Source of the DNA: Solanum dulcamara
Lineage: Eukaryota > Streptophyta > Magnoliopsida > Solanales > Solanaceae
Direction of reading: 5' to 3'
NCBI RefSeq assembly: GCF_947179165.1
Contig: NC_077238.1
Location: forward strand, 44,933,293 to 44,997,292
Length of the DNA: 64,000 bases
The position numbers and the translations under genes are program-made. Shown in pieces: positions 11,207 to 23,288 of this stretch; the stretch's first letter is position 1, and each line of letters begins with the position of its first letter. The notes beneath the pieces are model-generated. The model worked only from the letters and a program-made list of their open reading frames with translations, was not told where the DNA came from and searched no databases.

Positions 11207-13530
11207 TTGTAATCCTTACCATAATGTGTGGGATACTCAACTTAGCTCCAGATTTACCTCAGTGTTGTCTCGCAAGTCTTTATGTTTTGCCCTGTCCCTT
11301 CATCTATTATCTTGCATCCAGTATCGGCGTAGACCTTTAGCTCCACTATCCTCTATTCACTTTGTGTTCTCCTCATTTTCTACCATAGGAGGCTTTCTAT
11401 TCCTTTTTATTTGGTTATTTATCTATCACAACATCATTTGCGACTAACTCTATAGACAATATTTTGGCTTTTGGTCTAGCATGCTGTCATTATCCTTCGT
11501 AGTGTTTCTTGAGTTATTTGATATCTTTTCATGGTTACTCTCTTTTGTTTTTATATGCAGCCGCCTTCTAGTGTTATGTCATTTAGGGTCTTGTCACCAA
11601 CTTCTTAACGCTGCCTTATATAGCATTCTGGCTTTCATCCAATTATTGGTAGCTTCCGGACCTTTCTAACTTATCTTGGCAAGATATCTTGTGGATGTTT
11701 AGACGTCCATCTCAAATATATTGCCATATTAATTGCCTCCTCTTACTTTTGCCATTTTCTCATTAACTTCCCCCCTTTAGAGGGTACCTGTACTTTCCTC
11801 TATTTGTACTTTGCTCTACGCCTCTATGTCCAATCTCAATTTTTGTCCAATTCCTTTCACCAATCTATTTGGTACTGCATCAGGTCCCTGTCTTCCCGTA
11901 TATTTCATAACCTGATTGTACGTGTACGAAATCTTGGTGAAACTACAAGGCGACGAGAACATTTCCATACATAGTGCAACATCTCATCTATTATTTTGTA
12001 CTCAAGTAATGGGATCCATGGAACAACTCGTTCGAGGCCACATCCTACTTATCTTCATCAAAATTTAATTAGTACTTGTAGTCGTTCCAATCCCAAGTAG
12101 GTAGTGCTAATATTCCGATGATAACTATTCCATGTTTTCTTGAAGTAGTGGCTTTCCCAACCTATATCCCTTGTTTCTTGGGATGAATGGAAGTTGTTCC
12201 ATTTATTCCTTAAGTTTGTCGTCTTTGTCTTTTAAGGGTTCCACTATTTTTAGGGCGACAGTGTGCACACGCGTTATTCCTTTATATCTTAAGCTCCATA
12301 CCCTTACTACATACTCAACGCAGGCTTTTAACTTAGTTAGCCTCTACCAAGGGAGCCTTATTAGCGGTCTCACTTTATCCCTACATAATTGTATTACATG
12401 GTTCAATTCATATTTAAATATCCCCCTTGTAGTTCGTACATATATTCAGTTCCTGACATCTCTTTGAGGTGCTTCTGTTAGAAGTTCTTTCCCCAATTAG
12501 TCGGTGGAGAACTATAAACTATTATCATAAATCATTTTCCAACCATTGTTGGGAGAAATCAAAACCTCTTAAATATCACAGTACTTCTTTTAATACTTGA
12601 CCTACCTGGTCTCCTTCTGAGTTTATCCTCGATTTATGAACAACTCATCTAATTTACAATTAGAAGTTGAGGGCTTGGTATTTTTTTTCAAAAAGAGTGA
12701 AACTCATTCGCGGGATATCTTATCCTTCATCCTGAGTCCTCTATTTATATTCCTACAGTACAAATACGGCTGGAGATACCGTAGTCTGAACTTTACTACT
12801 TAAATAAGCTTTTGTTCCTCCGAAATAAAATTCTTCAAGTGAAAAGGGTGCCCCTTATCAGCGACCTGAAGGATACCTCTTACAGCTTTAGTTAAACACA
12901 GTAGGGTTACTTGGTATCAATTTCTCAGACATCTCAAATATCTATGCTTCATTTCCTTTTCCCCATTCTGGGAAAATTTCGGCAGAGTTTCCTCTACACT
13001 TCTTACTGTCCCATAACCTATACGCAGAAAATACCAACAATGCCTTACAGGGCCAACACATATATATATATATATAGTCATGTCATATCACATCCGCACA
13101 GGGCTTTCAATATCATCTCATATCGCAGCCACACAGGGCTTTCAATATTAATAATATTATAAAAATACTAGACTTACCTCGTATGTCCAACTTCAAACTG
13201 CATATGTTGCACTTCATGTTTGCCTTCCTTTCAGGTTTCAACTTTATATTTCAATATTAGTTTATTACCTTACCCAACAGATATCTTCCGTGCCTTTACT
13301 TTAATGTCCCATGTCGTCAATCGCCTCCTTCGATTGATGTCGCCCTTCTATTAAGATCCAAGATTAGTATAAGGAACTTTCCTATGACTCGGATCTATAG
13401 CACGATCTTAGATATAGAAGAAAAGTAATATCCTAAATATCCTGTAGCTTCCTGTTTATAGATATGGCGCGCAACACATCGATAATCAAGACTCTACTAG
13501 ACATGGTCTGTAGACACTTCGAGGATGAAC
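11207..13530. other. G2 interior, decayed gag-pol region
   Basis: By position between integrase and primer site this should hold gag, protease and RT of G2, but I cannot recognise their motifs in any frame. The content is stop-rich on the minus strand. The region includes a (TA)n run at about 13060-13076 and a 35-bp doublet at about 13084-13150. Confidence 0.45.
13060..13150. repeat. (TA)n tract and 35-bp tandem doublet
   Basis: An alternating TA run of about 17 bases is followed by two units starting at 13084 and 13119, each containing CACAGGGCTTTCAATAT. It lies in the leader side of G2. Confidence 0.8.
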
Positions 13531-13542
13531 TGCTCTGATACC
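13531..13542 (-). other. G2 primer-binding site (tRNA-iMet)
   Basis: The minus strand reads GGTATCAGAGCA, matching the initiator tRNA-Met primer site TGGTATCAGAGC. It is separated from the LTR end (13548) by five bases. This establishes (-) orientation for G2 and marks 13548-16453 as its 5' LTR. Confidence 0.9.
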
Positions 13543-13547
13543 GCTTC

Positions 13548-16453
13548 TGTCACGCCCCAACTCCGTAGGCCGTGACTAGGGTCTGACCTAGATCCCCCTG
13601 TATACCCAACTATCAGCTGTGGTCAAATTGAACTGTAAATAAAACAATATTATATATCAAAGGCCCATTAGGCGACAACATTTTCATAAACCTGTAGCGC
13701 TTTTCATTTGTATCACAACATGATAGGGAACGCAAGCCGACAAGGCTGCCATAACATAATCACATATATCATATATCAGGTAGACCCAGATGAATCAAAT
13801 TGACATACACAACCCACATATACATGTCTGTAGACCTCTAAAAATATAAATGACAACATATGGCGGGACAGGGTCCCCATCGTACCCCCGAATGAATAAG
13901 ACAATGTTATACATCAGTGGACAGTATCAAAACTAGGCCCCGATACAATGGAGCCTCTTCCAGCTGAACTGCATGGAATCCTAAGCTGACGGACTCCCAA
14001 AACCTGTATTTGTACCTGCGGGCATGAACGCAGCCCCCCGAAAAAGGGGGTCAGTATGATATATGTACTGAGTATGTAAAACGTAACATAGTACAATCAG
14101 GGGAATAAATTATCAAATCAGAAATATGTACCAGTACTCTATGAATCACTAAAATATGAATGCTCAAATTTTCAATATAGCCGACCTCGTCAGGGGTCCG
14201 GTGAATCATATATGTAGTATCAGTATCAGGCCCCATGCTATCTCCACCTTATTACAACACATAATCATAGTATCAGTATCATTCCCCGGGCCATCGTCAC
14301 CTTATTACAACACATCATATATATACATACGGATGCCGGCCCTCTAGCGAAGGACTCGATGAATAATTCAGTGAATTGCACGAATCTAACAGCCAGCCTG
14401 GGACTCGGAGAAGAAGTGTTACAGTATACACGAGTAGAGTAGTGAGAAACAAAACACAGTTTAAATCATTATCTAAGACTCAATGAAGTCATCAAGTGAA
14501 CCCTCACCTGGGGATCAGGGCAGAAGGTATCTGACGTATACTCTCTAACTGTCATTAAGGACTATATAAAAAGGAGTGTTTGGAAATCTTAGACATATAC
14601 CAATGTGAAATATCTTATAGAAGTCCGAGCATTGGTTATCTTAGAGCCTTTCCTTTTTACAAACAAGAGCTTAGTCGAATCAATTGTTATATAGTCATAT
14701 AGAAGACTCGAAGATGGCAGCTTACTACTTTAAAGTTTAATCATTCAAAAGTGAGCGAGGGTCCTGAAGTCATATTCAGAACCTGGGAATGGAATTATCT
14801 CCAAAGCTCATATCATATCCTGCTCACATCTAAGACATGCCAAAAGAGAAAAGATAGGCTTTACATACCTATACCAAAAACATACCAAGAGAAGCTCCAC
14901 ATACCTTGTATGAATTATTCCTTATCCTGTTTGCCTCGCCGTCCTTTGAACCTATTCAACATGAAAGTAATATGAATATCAACCCCTTTTAATTTTCCAT
15001 CACCCTAGGTTACACCTTAGTATTAATGGAATCTATTTCTTTAGTCGTTTTCCTCGACTAGTTCTGTTATTCGCTAAGGCGTCGACAAAAATTGGGCAGC
15101 ACCTCCCTTATAATGTGCCCTATCCAAATTTCCAATTAGGTCCCTAAGACCTACAACCAACCAACAACAACAAACTTTAGCAATTCACACCAATAGTACA
15201 CAACATAAACTCCAAATGACTTATTCAAAAATACGATATCATAATAGGGCGTTTAGCCTTTATTTTGTAACACCTTTAACTATAAGCAACGGGGGGTCAT
15301 GTGGATTCAAACAGAATCAACCTAAACCACATTATAACATATTTATTCCCTTCAACAATACATCACACCCCTTCAGCAGAAACTCACAAGAACAACGCCT
15401 TACTTTGACGACAATTCGACTATAACGACTACAATTTGGATTGTCTTCAACGCCAAGCATTTATATACTATTTTCACGTTTCCAGACACACACAAGGTGT
15501 ATAATACACTCCCTAAAAATACAATAAATTCAAATTTAAAAGGAAAAACATCATCTTACCAGAATTTGGCCAAAACCATCAAAGAGCAACTTGGAACTTC
15601 TCCAAAGGCGCTGAAATTGAGCGGGCTGTTTGTGTTACTTCTTCGCTGCCCCAAATTGAAATTTTAGGTTATTAAACACCAATATAAAACTTAGGGACAC
15701 TTCAAATAATTAATTCATAGAACGAAACTCGGAAGCTTACCCCAAAAGGGCCAAACCTGTAGCCCCTCTTTCTTGTCTCCAAGGGTTTCTCTTCTTCTTT
15801 ATTCTAAGTTTCCAATTGTAAAGCTGAATTTTTGGTTCCATGAACATCATAAAAAACATATATACATATCCACATACTTAGGAAACACCGTGGATAATTA
15901 ATTCACGAAAGAAAAGTGAAGAACTTACCTTAATTTCTTAGAAACCATGGCTGTCCCTTTCTCTTCTTCTTTTCCACGTTTTTCTCTCTATGTTTTGGGC
16001 TGATTTTTGAGTTCCAAATGACTTAAGAGTCATTAACATACATATATATGGTCCCTTAGGAAGTGACACATGTCAAGCCCTAAGGGTTACATGTGTTAAG
16101 CCCTTATTGGGCCACGGATCCACCCTTAGCCTCTAAGGATGCCACGTGTTCTTGGTGGAGCCCACCCCCAAGTAGGTGGGTCACCTACTTGACCCCAAGC
16201 AGGTGGGTAACCTGATACCACGTGGCAATTCCCTAGTCTTCCACGTGGCACCTCGTTTTGCTGCCATGTGTTGCCTTCTCTTTTCCCCCATGGGTTCGTA
16301 ATCTCGTCTTGTTTTAAGAGTCGATGTAATCCGTACTACATAAGCTTGATATATCCTTAAGTATCTCAAGTGTATAAGACTTTTAACTTGGTATCTTACG
16401 TAGGTAAATCGAGTCCTATGAACCATTTTTTTTAGCCTCCAACTCTTTTCGGG
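13548..16453 (-). repeat. G2 5' LTR (outer end truncated)
   Basis: Begins TGTCACGCCCC in plus reading and follows 5878-8811 closely throughout. The similarity ends near 16452, so about 143 bp of the LTR outer end are missing. The sequence that follows, GTTAGGGAAGAAAGTATG, belongs to the G1 LTR. Confidence 0.9.
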
Positions 16454-17485
16454 TTAGGGAAGAAAGTATGATATTTAGGGTTTAAAAACAAGGAGTTGAA
16501 AGTTAAAGTCATAAAATGTTAAATGAGAAATCATAGGTTTTAGTTAGAAAATCACTTACTCCATGTGGTTCCTTGAAAATCTTCCTCAGAAATCCCCCTA
16601 CCAAGCTCAAGAACTCCAAAAATTGTTAAAGTGGGGTTTCCCCCGAAATTTTACTGTTCAGGTTGAAATTTATGCATCGTGATCGCGAATCACTAAACCT
16701 CTCAATAACGAAGCACCAGAGAAATCTCTTTCGCGATCGTGGAGCACCCATCTCGATCATGCAGAACATTGGAAGATCTCAGCCCCCGCATTGTAATTGC
16801 GATAAAGATGTTACGTTGCACCCAAAACCAGAAATTTCCCAAACGCCAAACCTCCGATTGGACCCTCAGGATTCATTCGGAGTCTCGTACACATAAACCA
16901 TATATACAGTCTTACTAAATTCAATGTTTTGTACTCAATGGAACTATAGGATTTCAAATTCAATGTCTCTTTGACCTGAAATTCGATAAGACGCATCTAA
17001 ACTAACTTGATCCTCAAAAAGACCAATATGTCCTCGGAGCTTTCAAAAAATATAATGAAGCCTCTCATAGGCCTAAAATCACCTACTAAAACCAAGAGAA
17101 TTATCATAAATCCAATCCAAGTCTCCGAACTCGAATTGTTGACCAAAGTCAAACTTTACTCATTTAAAACCAAACTTTCCAACTTAAGATCTGAATTTCG
17201 CATATCAAACCCAAATTTGATTCTGACAGTTCTGATAGATCGATTTATGTATTTTGGAGTTGATGGAGCTGACGAAATCCTGTTCCGAAACCGGAAGATT
17301 CAGTTGGTACCGTAAACCACTTTTGAGCCACTTAAACCCCTAAAACTCAACAACTCACTCAAATCCAAAAAAATTAAGAATTTACCAAACCCAACCATAC
17401 AAAAATTAATACTCGGGGAAACTAATGAGACGGTAAAAAGGTAATTTCTCAAAAATTTCCAAAAATGACCCTCAAGGTCATTACA
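16454..17485 (-). repeat. G1 5' LTR, 5' half
   Basis: Resumes the G1 LTR after G2. It ends in plus reading with CAAGGTCATTACA at 17485, i.e. the element-strand start TGTAATGACCTTG. The same opening, TGTAATGACCCTCC, starts the (+) LTR at 59601. It includes a segment with CATCGTGATCGCGAATC and CTTTCGCGATCGTGG, a GC-rich palindromic motif frequent in Solanaceae gypsy LTRs. No coding content. Confidence 0.75.
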
Positions 17486-17971
17486 ACATTACAACCGGTT
17501 TAATTCCTATTTGAGTTTATTCATTTATGCTTAATTAGTGGAGATATACATGATAGGCAAGCCTATGGTTCTTTATGCATACATGTGAATTCTTTTGTGA
17601 GTGCGAGAGTCGTTCCTTAATACCATGTCCTTAATTTATGTCCAATTCTTAAATTGAGTGTGTGGACTATTGTTTCTTGTGAGGACACTTGTTTCATGAT
17701 AGATATGTGATTTTATTAGCTTTTTTGATGGAGTAGGTGAGAAAACTTAAATTTTTGATGAGTTAGAGTCCTTCCTTGAGGTTAGAAGGTTATAGGTTTG
17801 TTGTTTTATTGTATATCTTGCATAATGATCGGAAATTATACTTGATATTTTGAAATTTATGTATGGCATAATTGTTTTTATCAACAAAGTGATGGTGTTC
17901 CACGTTTCATATTTATTTTAGATGATCTTTAATGCTTTCTTGAGGACGAGCAAAAGTTTAAGTGTCGGTGT
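17486..17971 (+). other. 3' untranslated end of a Tat/Athila-type element
   Basis: The block CTTGAGGACGAGCAAAAG at about 17938-17956 followed by TTTAAGTGTCGGTGT is the typical post-pol and polypurine region of plant Tat/Athila elements, directly ahead of an LTR starting at 17972. Upstream coding sequence is missing because G1 begins at 17485. Confidence 0.7.
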
Positions 17972-19344
17972 TGATGTGAGGCCAAAATACATATTTTTAA
18001 TCATTAATTACCGCACATTTAGTATTTTTATTTGTCCTTTTTGACCATAAATTTTATGAATTGTGCTAAATAATATATCTTATTTGTAGGATTAATCTGA
18101 CACAAAAATGAAACAATTTGGAGCCAAAACAAATTAAAGAAGAAGAATAAAAGAAGAAAATCAATCAGACAATTTAATGAATTAAATTGAATATTATATT
18201 ATATTTATATAATAAATAAATGTTTGTAGAATTTGCAACAAAATCAATTTGCTCATTATCAACGACATTCCACGTGGCAGATGCATTCTCAAAGAATGTT
18301 GAGAAGGCGCACAATGTCACGAGGAACCCAGTTCCTTTGGGTTTTGGATTTTCCAATTAGTTTTGGACTCAGTTATTTTATTTAGATTTTCTACATCTGT
18401 AACTAGCCCATAAAATAATTATTATACACAACTAACACATAACTCATACATAACGTTTAACCTAGGACTTAGATTTTTATAGCTTGAGAATTTTGAAAGA
18501 CCCATCGTGAAGGCCAAAAATTGTTGTTGTTCTTTTCTTCTCTATCTTTGTTCAACTTTGTTCAAGAATTCAAGATTTTGAATTTATTCTATTCAATTTA
18601 TAAGTTCAAAATTAAGATTTTGTCTATAATTTCTAAATTATGATTTTCAAATTATGAGTAGCTAAATTGCATAATTAGGTTTGTGGGAACCACGATGAAT
18701 TATTGAAGTAAGTTAATGTAAAATGTGATTCTTGAATTATTTTTATGCATGTATTGTTTTTCCTTTTGCTTTGATTGATTTTTAATGGTTGAAAACATTA
18801 GAACTCGCCTTATCATTACTTGACAGATCAAGAAGGTAACAAATAGGAAAATGGATTAAATAACGAGATTTGAGGCTAATAATCCTCATCTAATTAGCTT
18901 GAATTGATCAAGAGACAACTAAATCGGGGATCAGTGATAAGGGTTAGTAAAGCATACACCCATAGATAGATCAAGTTGCGTGCTGATATTCACTTATTTT
19001 TTGGATCAAGGACTTAGGTGAAATTAACTTACCAATATTTCATGCTAAGAACTAAAATCAATCACTAATACAATATTTTTGCTGAATTATGAAATCATGG
19101 GGAACAATTCCTAGTTACTTCTAATAATCCAAATATAAATAAATATTTAGTCCAAGATATTGATATTTTTATTTTTGTTTTAATTTAAATCCACCTTTTT
19201 TAAATAACGACTATCAAGTTAAATTTTGATATTGACAATATTCTTCCATATTCTCTATGGGATCGACCCCGACTCATACTTGGGTAAATATATTGCAAAT
19301 GACCGTTTATATTTATTTTTGAGAAGTATATTTGGACGTTATCA
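17972..19344 (+). repeat. Tat/Athila-type LTR-A, (+) copy
   Basis: Starts TGATGTGAGGCC after the polypurine tract and ends GGACGTTATCA at 19344 (TG...CA). A second copy in opposite orientation is at 25475-26710; sampled stretches agree at roughly 90%. It holds the family core with GATCAAG/AGCTAATTAGATGAGG-like sequence, also found in LTR-B. No convincing frame. Confidence 0.85.
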
Positions 19345-19978
19345 AATTTACTCCACTACATCGCACATGACCTCAAACGGCTATTCCCAATCACGTTCAA
19401 TGATGATCGGAGCCGATACAAGCCTTTGTTGCATCTTCTCAAACGCTTTTATACCTGCCTCATCAAAAAATAATTTTATCTTCTTCTCATGTAATTTTTA
19501 TAATGGATGTTCTATTTTGGAGAAGACTTTGATGAAACTGTGATAAAATATAGTGTGTCCCAAAATGCTTGTAATGCCTTTGACGAAGATGGGAGAGGGA
19601 AATTTTTTGATTACCTCAATGGTTGGTCGATCCACTTCTATGCCTTTGTTTGAGATATTGTGACCCAATACTATGCCTTCTTTTACCATAAAGTGACACT
19701 TCTTCCAATTGAGCATAAGGTTGCACTCTTTACACCTTTGGAGTATATCTTTGAGATGAGCCAAGCAATCGTCGAATCAATCACCAACTACAGAAAAATC
19801 ATCCATAAAAATTTCGATTGTATCCTCTGCCATATCTGAAAAAATAAACATCAAACAATTTTGAAAGGTCGCTGGTGTTTTACACAAATCGAATAACATC
19901 CTTTTGAATGAGAATGTCCCATATGGACACGCGAAGGTGGTCTTTTCTTGGTCTTCGAGTGATATAGAAATAAAATTT
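19345..19978 (-). pseudogene. Tat/Athila reverse transcriptase fragment
   Basis: The minus-strand translation gives consecutive RT blocks of Tat/Athila elements: FACPYGTFSFKRMLFDLCKT, PATFQNCLMFIFSDMAEDTI, the catalytic FMDD box, then AHLKDILQRCKECNLMLNWKK, GIVLGHNISNKGIEVDRPTI and, past a stop, RLVSAPIII. Several in-frame stops are present, for example just after SVVGD and after KIEHPL. It is bounded by LTR-A (+) on the left and by LTR-B on the right, so it is a piece of a (-) element broken by two later insertions. Confidence 0.85.
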
Positions 19979-21473
19979 GATAGCCAAATTACACCTCCCT
20001 AAAGAAGTATAATGTGGTTGTCGATCAAATATAGAACCTAATAGAGGATAGGGTCGATCACATGAGAAATATAGTTTAGACTTAGGTTAATTATTTATTA
20101 TTTGTTTTGGTAATCAAATTATTTCCGTAAATAAATGGGGTTTTTAAGTGAAGGTAATTAACAAATACAGTAGGAAGTATCAAATAAAAAACAACAATTT
20201 AATATGATTTTAAATCAATATTAGACAAAACTAGGGTGTACGTGTTCCCAACAAATCCTTAACTATGTATACCTTTTTTATTAGTAATCCTTTTATAGTA
20301 TATTAAATGTAGAATCGGTAAGTTAAGTTTACCTAAGTCCTTAATTTGGTAAATAAGGGAAGTTCACTATGCAACTTGATCCCTCTACGAGTGTATGCTT
20401 TACTAAATCTTACCAATGATCCCAGATTTAGCTATCCCTTGATCCGTTCAAGCTAATTAGATGAGGATGATTCACCCCAAATCTTGTTGTTTAAGCGCTT
20501 TTTTCCATCCGTTACCTCCTTGATCCAACAAGTAGGAATAAGGTGAGTTCTAACCCTAGAAATCGTTAAAAAGCAATCAAAGGAAAGGAAAAAATATTAC
20601 ATGCATGCACACTATTAAAGAATTACTTTTTATTAAGTCTACATCATTAATTCTTCATGGTTCCCACAACACTAGTTGTAGAATTAGCTAGTCATATCTA
20701 CATGATCATAATCAATAATTTTTGGTTTAAAATAAATCATGCACTTACAGTAACGAATATGAGAATCCAAAATCTTTAAATAAAATCCAAATGGAAAGGT
20801 CGATAACAAAAACTAGAATTCAAGAATAAAAGCCCAAAAGTAGTTCAAACTTAATTCTCATATGCAAAAACGTGCATAATACAAAAATAAACCTATGGGA
20901 TGTATTTATTGACAACTAATCCTAATTGAATATGAACTTGGAAGAAATTTAAACCTTTAAGTCAGTTGGGTTATTTCTACGACTCGTTTCTACGGGTTAT
21001 CTTAAGGATGACGAGTTGTAGACCGAAATCGTAACACAACCCTTTGCACTGATGGATTTTTCTTCTTGCCGAATGTCTTCTACCATTCGTAATCACCATG
21101 ACGACTCATGCACTTTCCTCATAGATCAAGTCCTGCTTTAAACCACTATAGTCTCTTCTACGGATTGACTTTACGACTCATAGACATTTGGATGAGTTGT
21201 AGACTTGACTCATAACTCCATCCTTGTCTTTATTCCTTAATATTATTTTGACGACTCCCACCTATGACTCCTAGAAGTTAGTACTACTCGTAATTAGGCC
21301 TCATAGACTTCAAAATCCATGAAATCAGTGCTTTATTTTTCTGTCTAATATTCCGACTTAATTTCCTATAAAACAAACACAAACACCATCAAATCTACTA
21401 ACGAATGCTTATAAAACATGCAATTTCTAAGGATTAAAGTATTAAAATATCATAAATCCATGGTGCATTAACA
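19979..21473 (-). repeat. Tat/Athila-type LTR-B, 3' LTR in (-) orientation
   Basis: In plus reading it starts TGATAGCCAAATTACAC at 19979 and ends GTGCATTAACA at 21473, so the element-strand LTR runs TGTTAATGC...GGCTATCA. On the interior side (21474 on) the minus strand reads AAGTTGAGGG, a polypurine tract, making this a 3' LTR. Its core at about 20320-20560 resembles LTR-A, but its ends differ. Confidence 0.8.
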
Positions 21474-23288
21474 CCCTCAACTTAAAATAGTTGTTTGTCC
21501 TCAAGCGACACTATTTTACTAAAACGACAAAACGCAACATAAGACCAACCATCTACAGCAATCACAAGACTATTCACGCTGGACCCTTCTAATTTTCATT
21601 CATGATATCCTTGCAACCATAATTTCAAATAACACTAACTCATGCAGATCAATATGATACATTTCAACACTAATAGACAAACTCACTTGCAAAGACTACA
21701 TTTACCATTTTCATATTTTTCAACAATGTCACTTGTGCCCTCACTAAAAAGAAGTCCCTTTTTCACACATATTGTAATTATTTCTTTAAAACTCAGGGAC
21801 GCAGAATATACTCATGCTCACAAAAGAAATTCAAACCTTCATGCACAATACCATAAGCTTACCCTTATTTTTAATACTTAGACTCTTAAATAGTTAAATT
21901 AGGATCACTATAGGATTTTTCAGCTTGTAACAGAGGCCCGGTCATAGGTGTGGTGTATTTGGATTTAGTGACTTTTTTCCCTCCTCAAATACTACTTTAA
22001 CCTTGATTCCACATTTTATAACCCACAATTCATTTCACTTTTATTTTTCTCTTTTGCTTTGGGTGTGGCTTTTGTTTGTTCGTTTCTCAACACTTTTCTT
22101 ATTATTTATGCTTGTCATTACTGCCGTTTGCTAAGTTATTTGTTCATCTCAGTCATTAACTATTTTTTCTTCTTTTCTCTCTTTTTTATCGCACATCTCT
22201 TTTCACACCTTTTATTTTTTTGCTTTTTTTTCTCATACCCCTTCTCTTCTCACTTTCCTCTTATAGTAGCAACCTCAACCTTAGGCTGAGTTTAGGTAGA
22301 CATTGTCCTAGGAGGGACCAGGGCGAAAACAAAGAATTACAATTAGCGATAGGGACATTTGAAGTATGCTTTATTGAATCAAAAAGGTATTTTAGAGGCT
22401 CAAATATTTGGTTCAAAAGGGTAAAACTGTATTTGGTTTGTTCATTTAAGGTTAAGTGGACTTTTTCAATAATGGCCTATAATCATTTCCTAATAAATAG
22501 TTTACTTATCCCAATATGACCAATGAGGCAAGTTCTAGATTGACACAAATACCTCACACACACTTGGCATCGAGTTTTATTGTCAATTTATCAATCTCTG
22601 GTTCATATTTAGTCTAAGTCATGTTTTAAGTGATAACAGTTTACATCATGTCATACAAAGATTCAATATAGTCAATATATCAAAGAAACAGTCACAATAC
22701 TTCCATTAAATTTTGGAGGGGTCTATTTTTTCATTTTAAACCTTCTAGCCATCATGCCACAGATACCTACTCTTATCTCACATTTACATCTCAAACATGC
22801 CAATTCAACATAAAAAGGGGTCAAATAGGGAAAAAGAACATAGGCAAGAAAACCTCAAGGATCTAATCGAGTGTATAGGGTACTCAAACTTTGCCTAGTT
22901 ACTCATAAATAAAAACCACTCCACCCCTACTTAAAAGATCTTTCATTGTCCTCAATACAATGTAACAATAAGTCAAATGTAAGGGGGAAATGAAAAGAAC
23001 ATGTTGCGCAAAAGCGCTGAAGTTTATCTAGTGATATCCCAGTCCAGCGGTGTAGATTTTGGTGTAGTAGCAATTGGCTCCATGGTTGTATGTGAATCAC
23101 CATGGGTGTCAACTCGCGAGCTCAAATCTCCAGTAGCACACTTCCTGTCCTCCTCTTGGTGCAGCTCTCTAGTAAGTGTAGATGATCGTGTGGTTGCCTC
23201 TGGATCATGGTGCTCCTTCTTCTTTCTCCTCCAAACCTCAGCAATGTCTGGAGTGTTATCATTAGTGTAAGGTCTTTTATATCTTGAA
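21474..23288 (-). other. 3' interior of Tat/Athila element(s), decayed
   Basis: The minus strand carries GCTTGAGGACAAACAAC just ahead of LTR-B, and a second ATTGAGGACAATGAAAG near 22940. Both are post-pol motifs of Tat/Athila elements, so sequence of two copies may be joined here. A 90-codon open stretch on the minus strand at 23024-23296 is Lys/Arg/Glu/His-rich near its start, and I cannot assign it. T-rich frames around 22059-22289 on the plus strand look like composition artefacts. Confidence 0.5.

Larger units (their letters stand above)
5878..16453 (-). mobile_element. G2: Ty3/gypsy LTR retrotransposon, nested in G1 LTR
   Basis: A 10.6 kb (-) element with two direct LTRs (5878-8956 and 13548-16453), primer site 13531-13542, polypurine tract 8961-8972 and decayed integrase sequence between. 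Sampled LTR stretches agree at about 90-95% by hand count. The upper LTR lacks about 143 bp present at the outer end of the lower one: their match stops at 16452 versus about 8811. The putative target duplication is TTAGA/TTAGG. No frame in the interior is intact. Confidence 0.88.

Noticed and set aside
10341..12467. Plus-strand open frames of 60-98 codons
   Set aside because: No family blocks, wrong strand for G2, and typical of frames opened by chance in decayed sequence.
22059..22289. Hydrophobic plus-strand frame resembling a membrane protein
   Set aside because: The sequence is T/C-rich; Phe/Leu/Ser runs follow from composition, and no start context or homolog is recognised.
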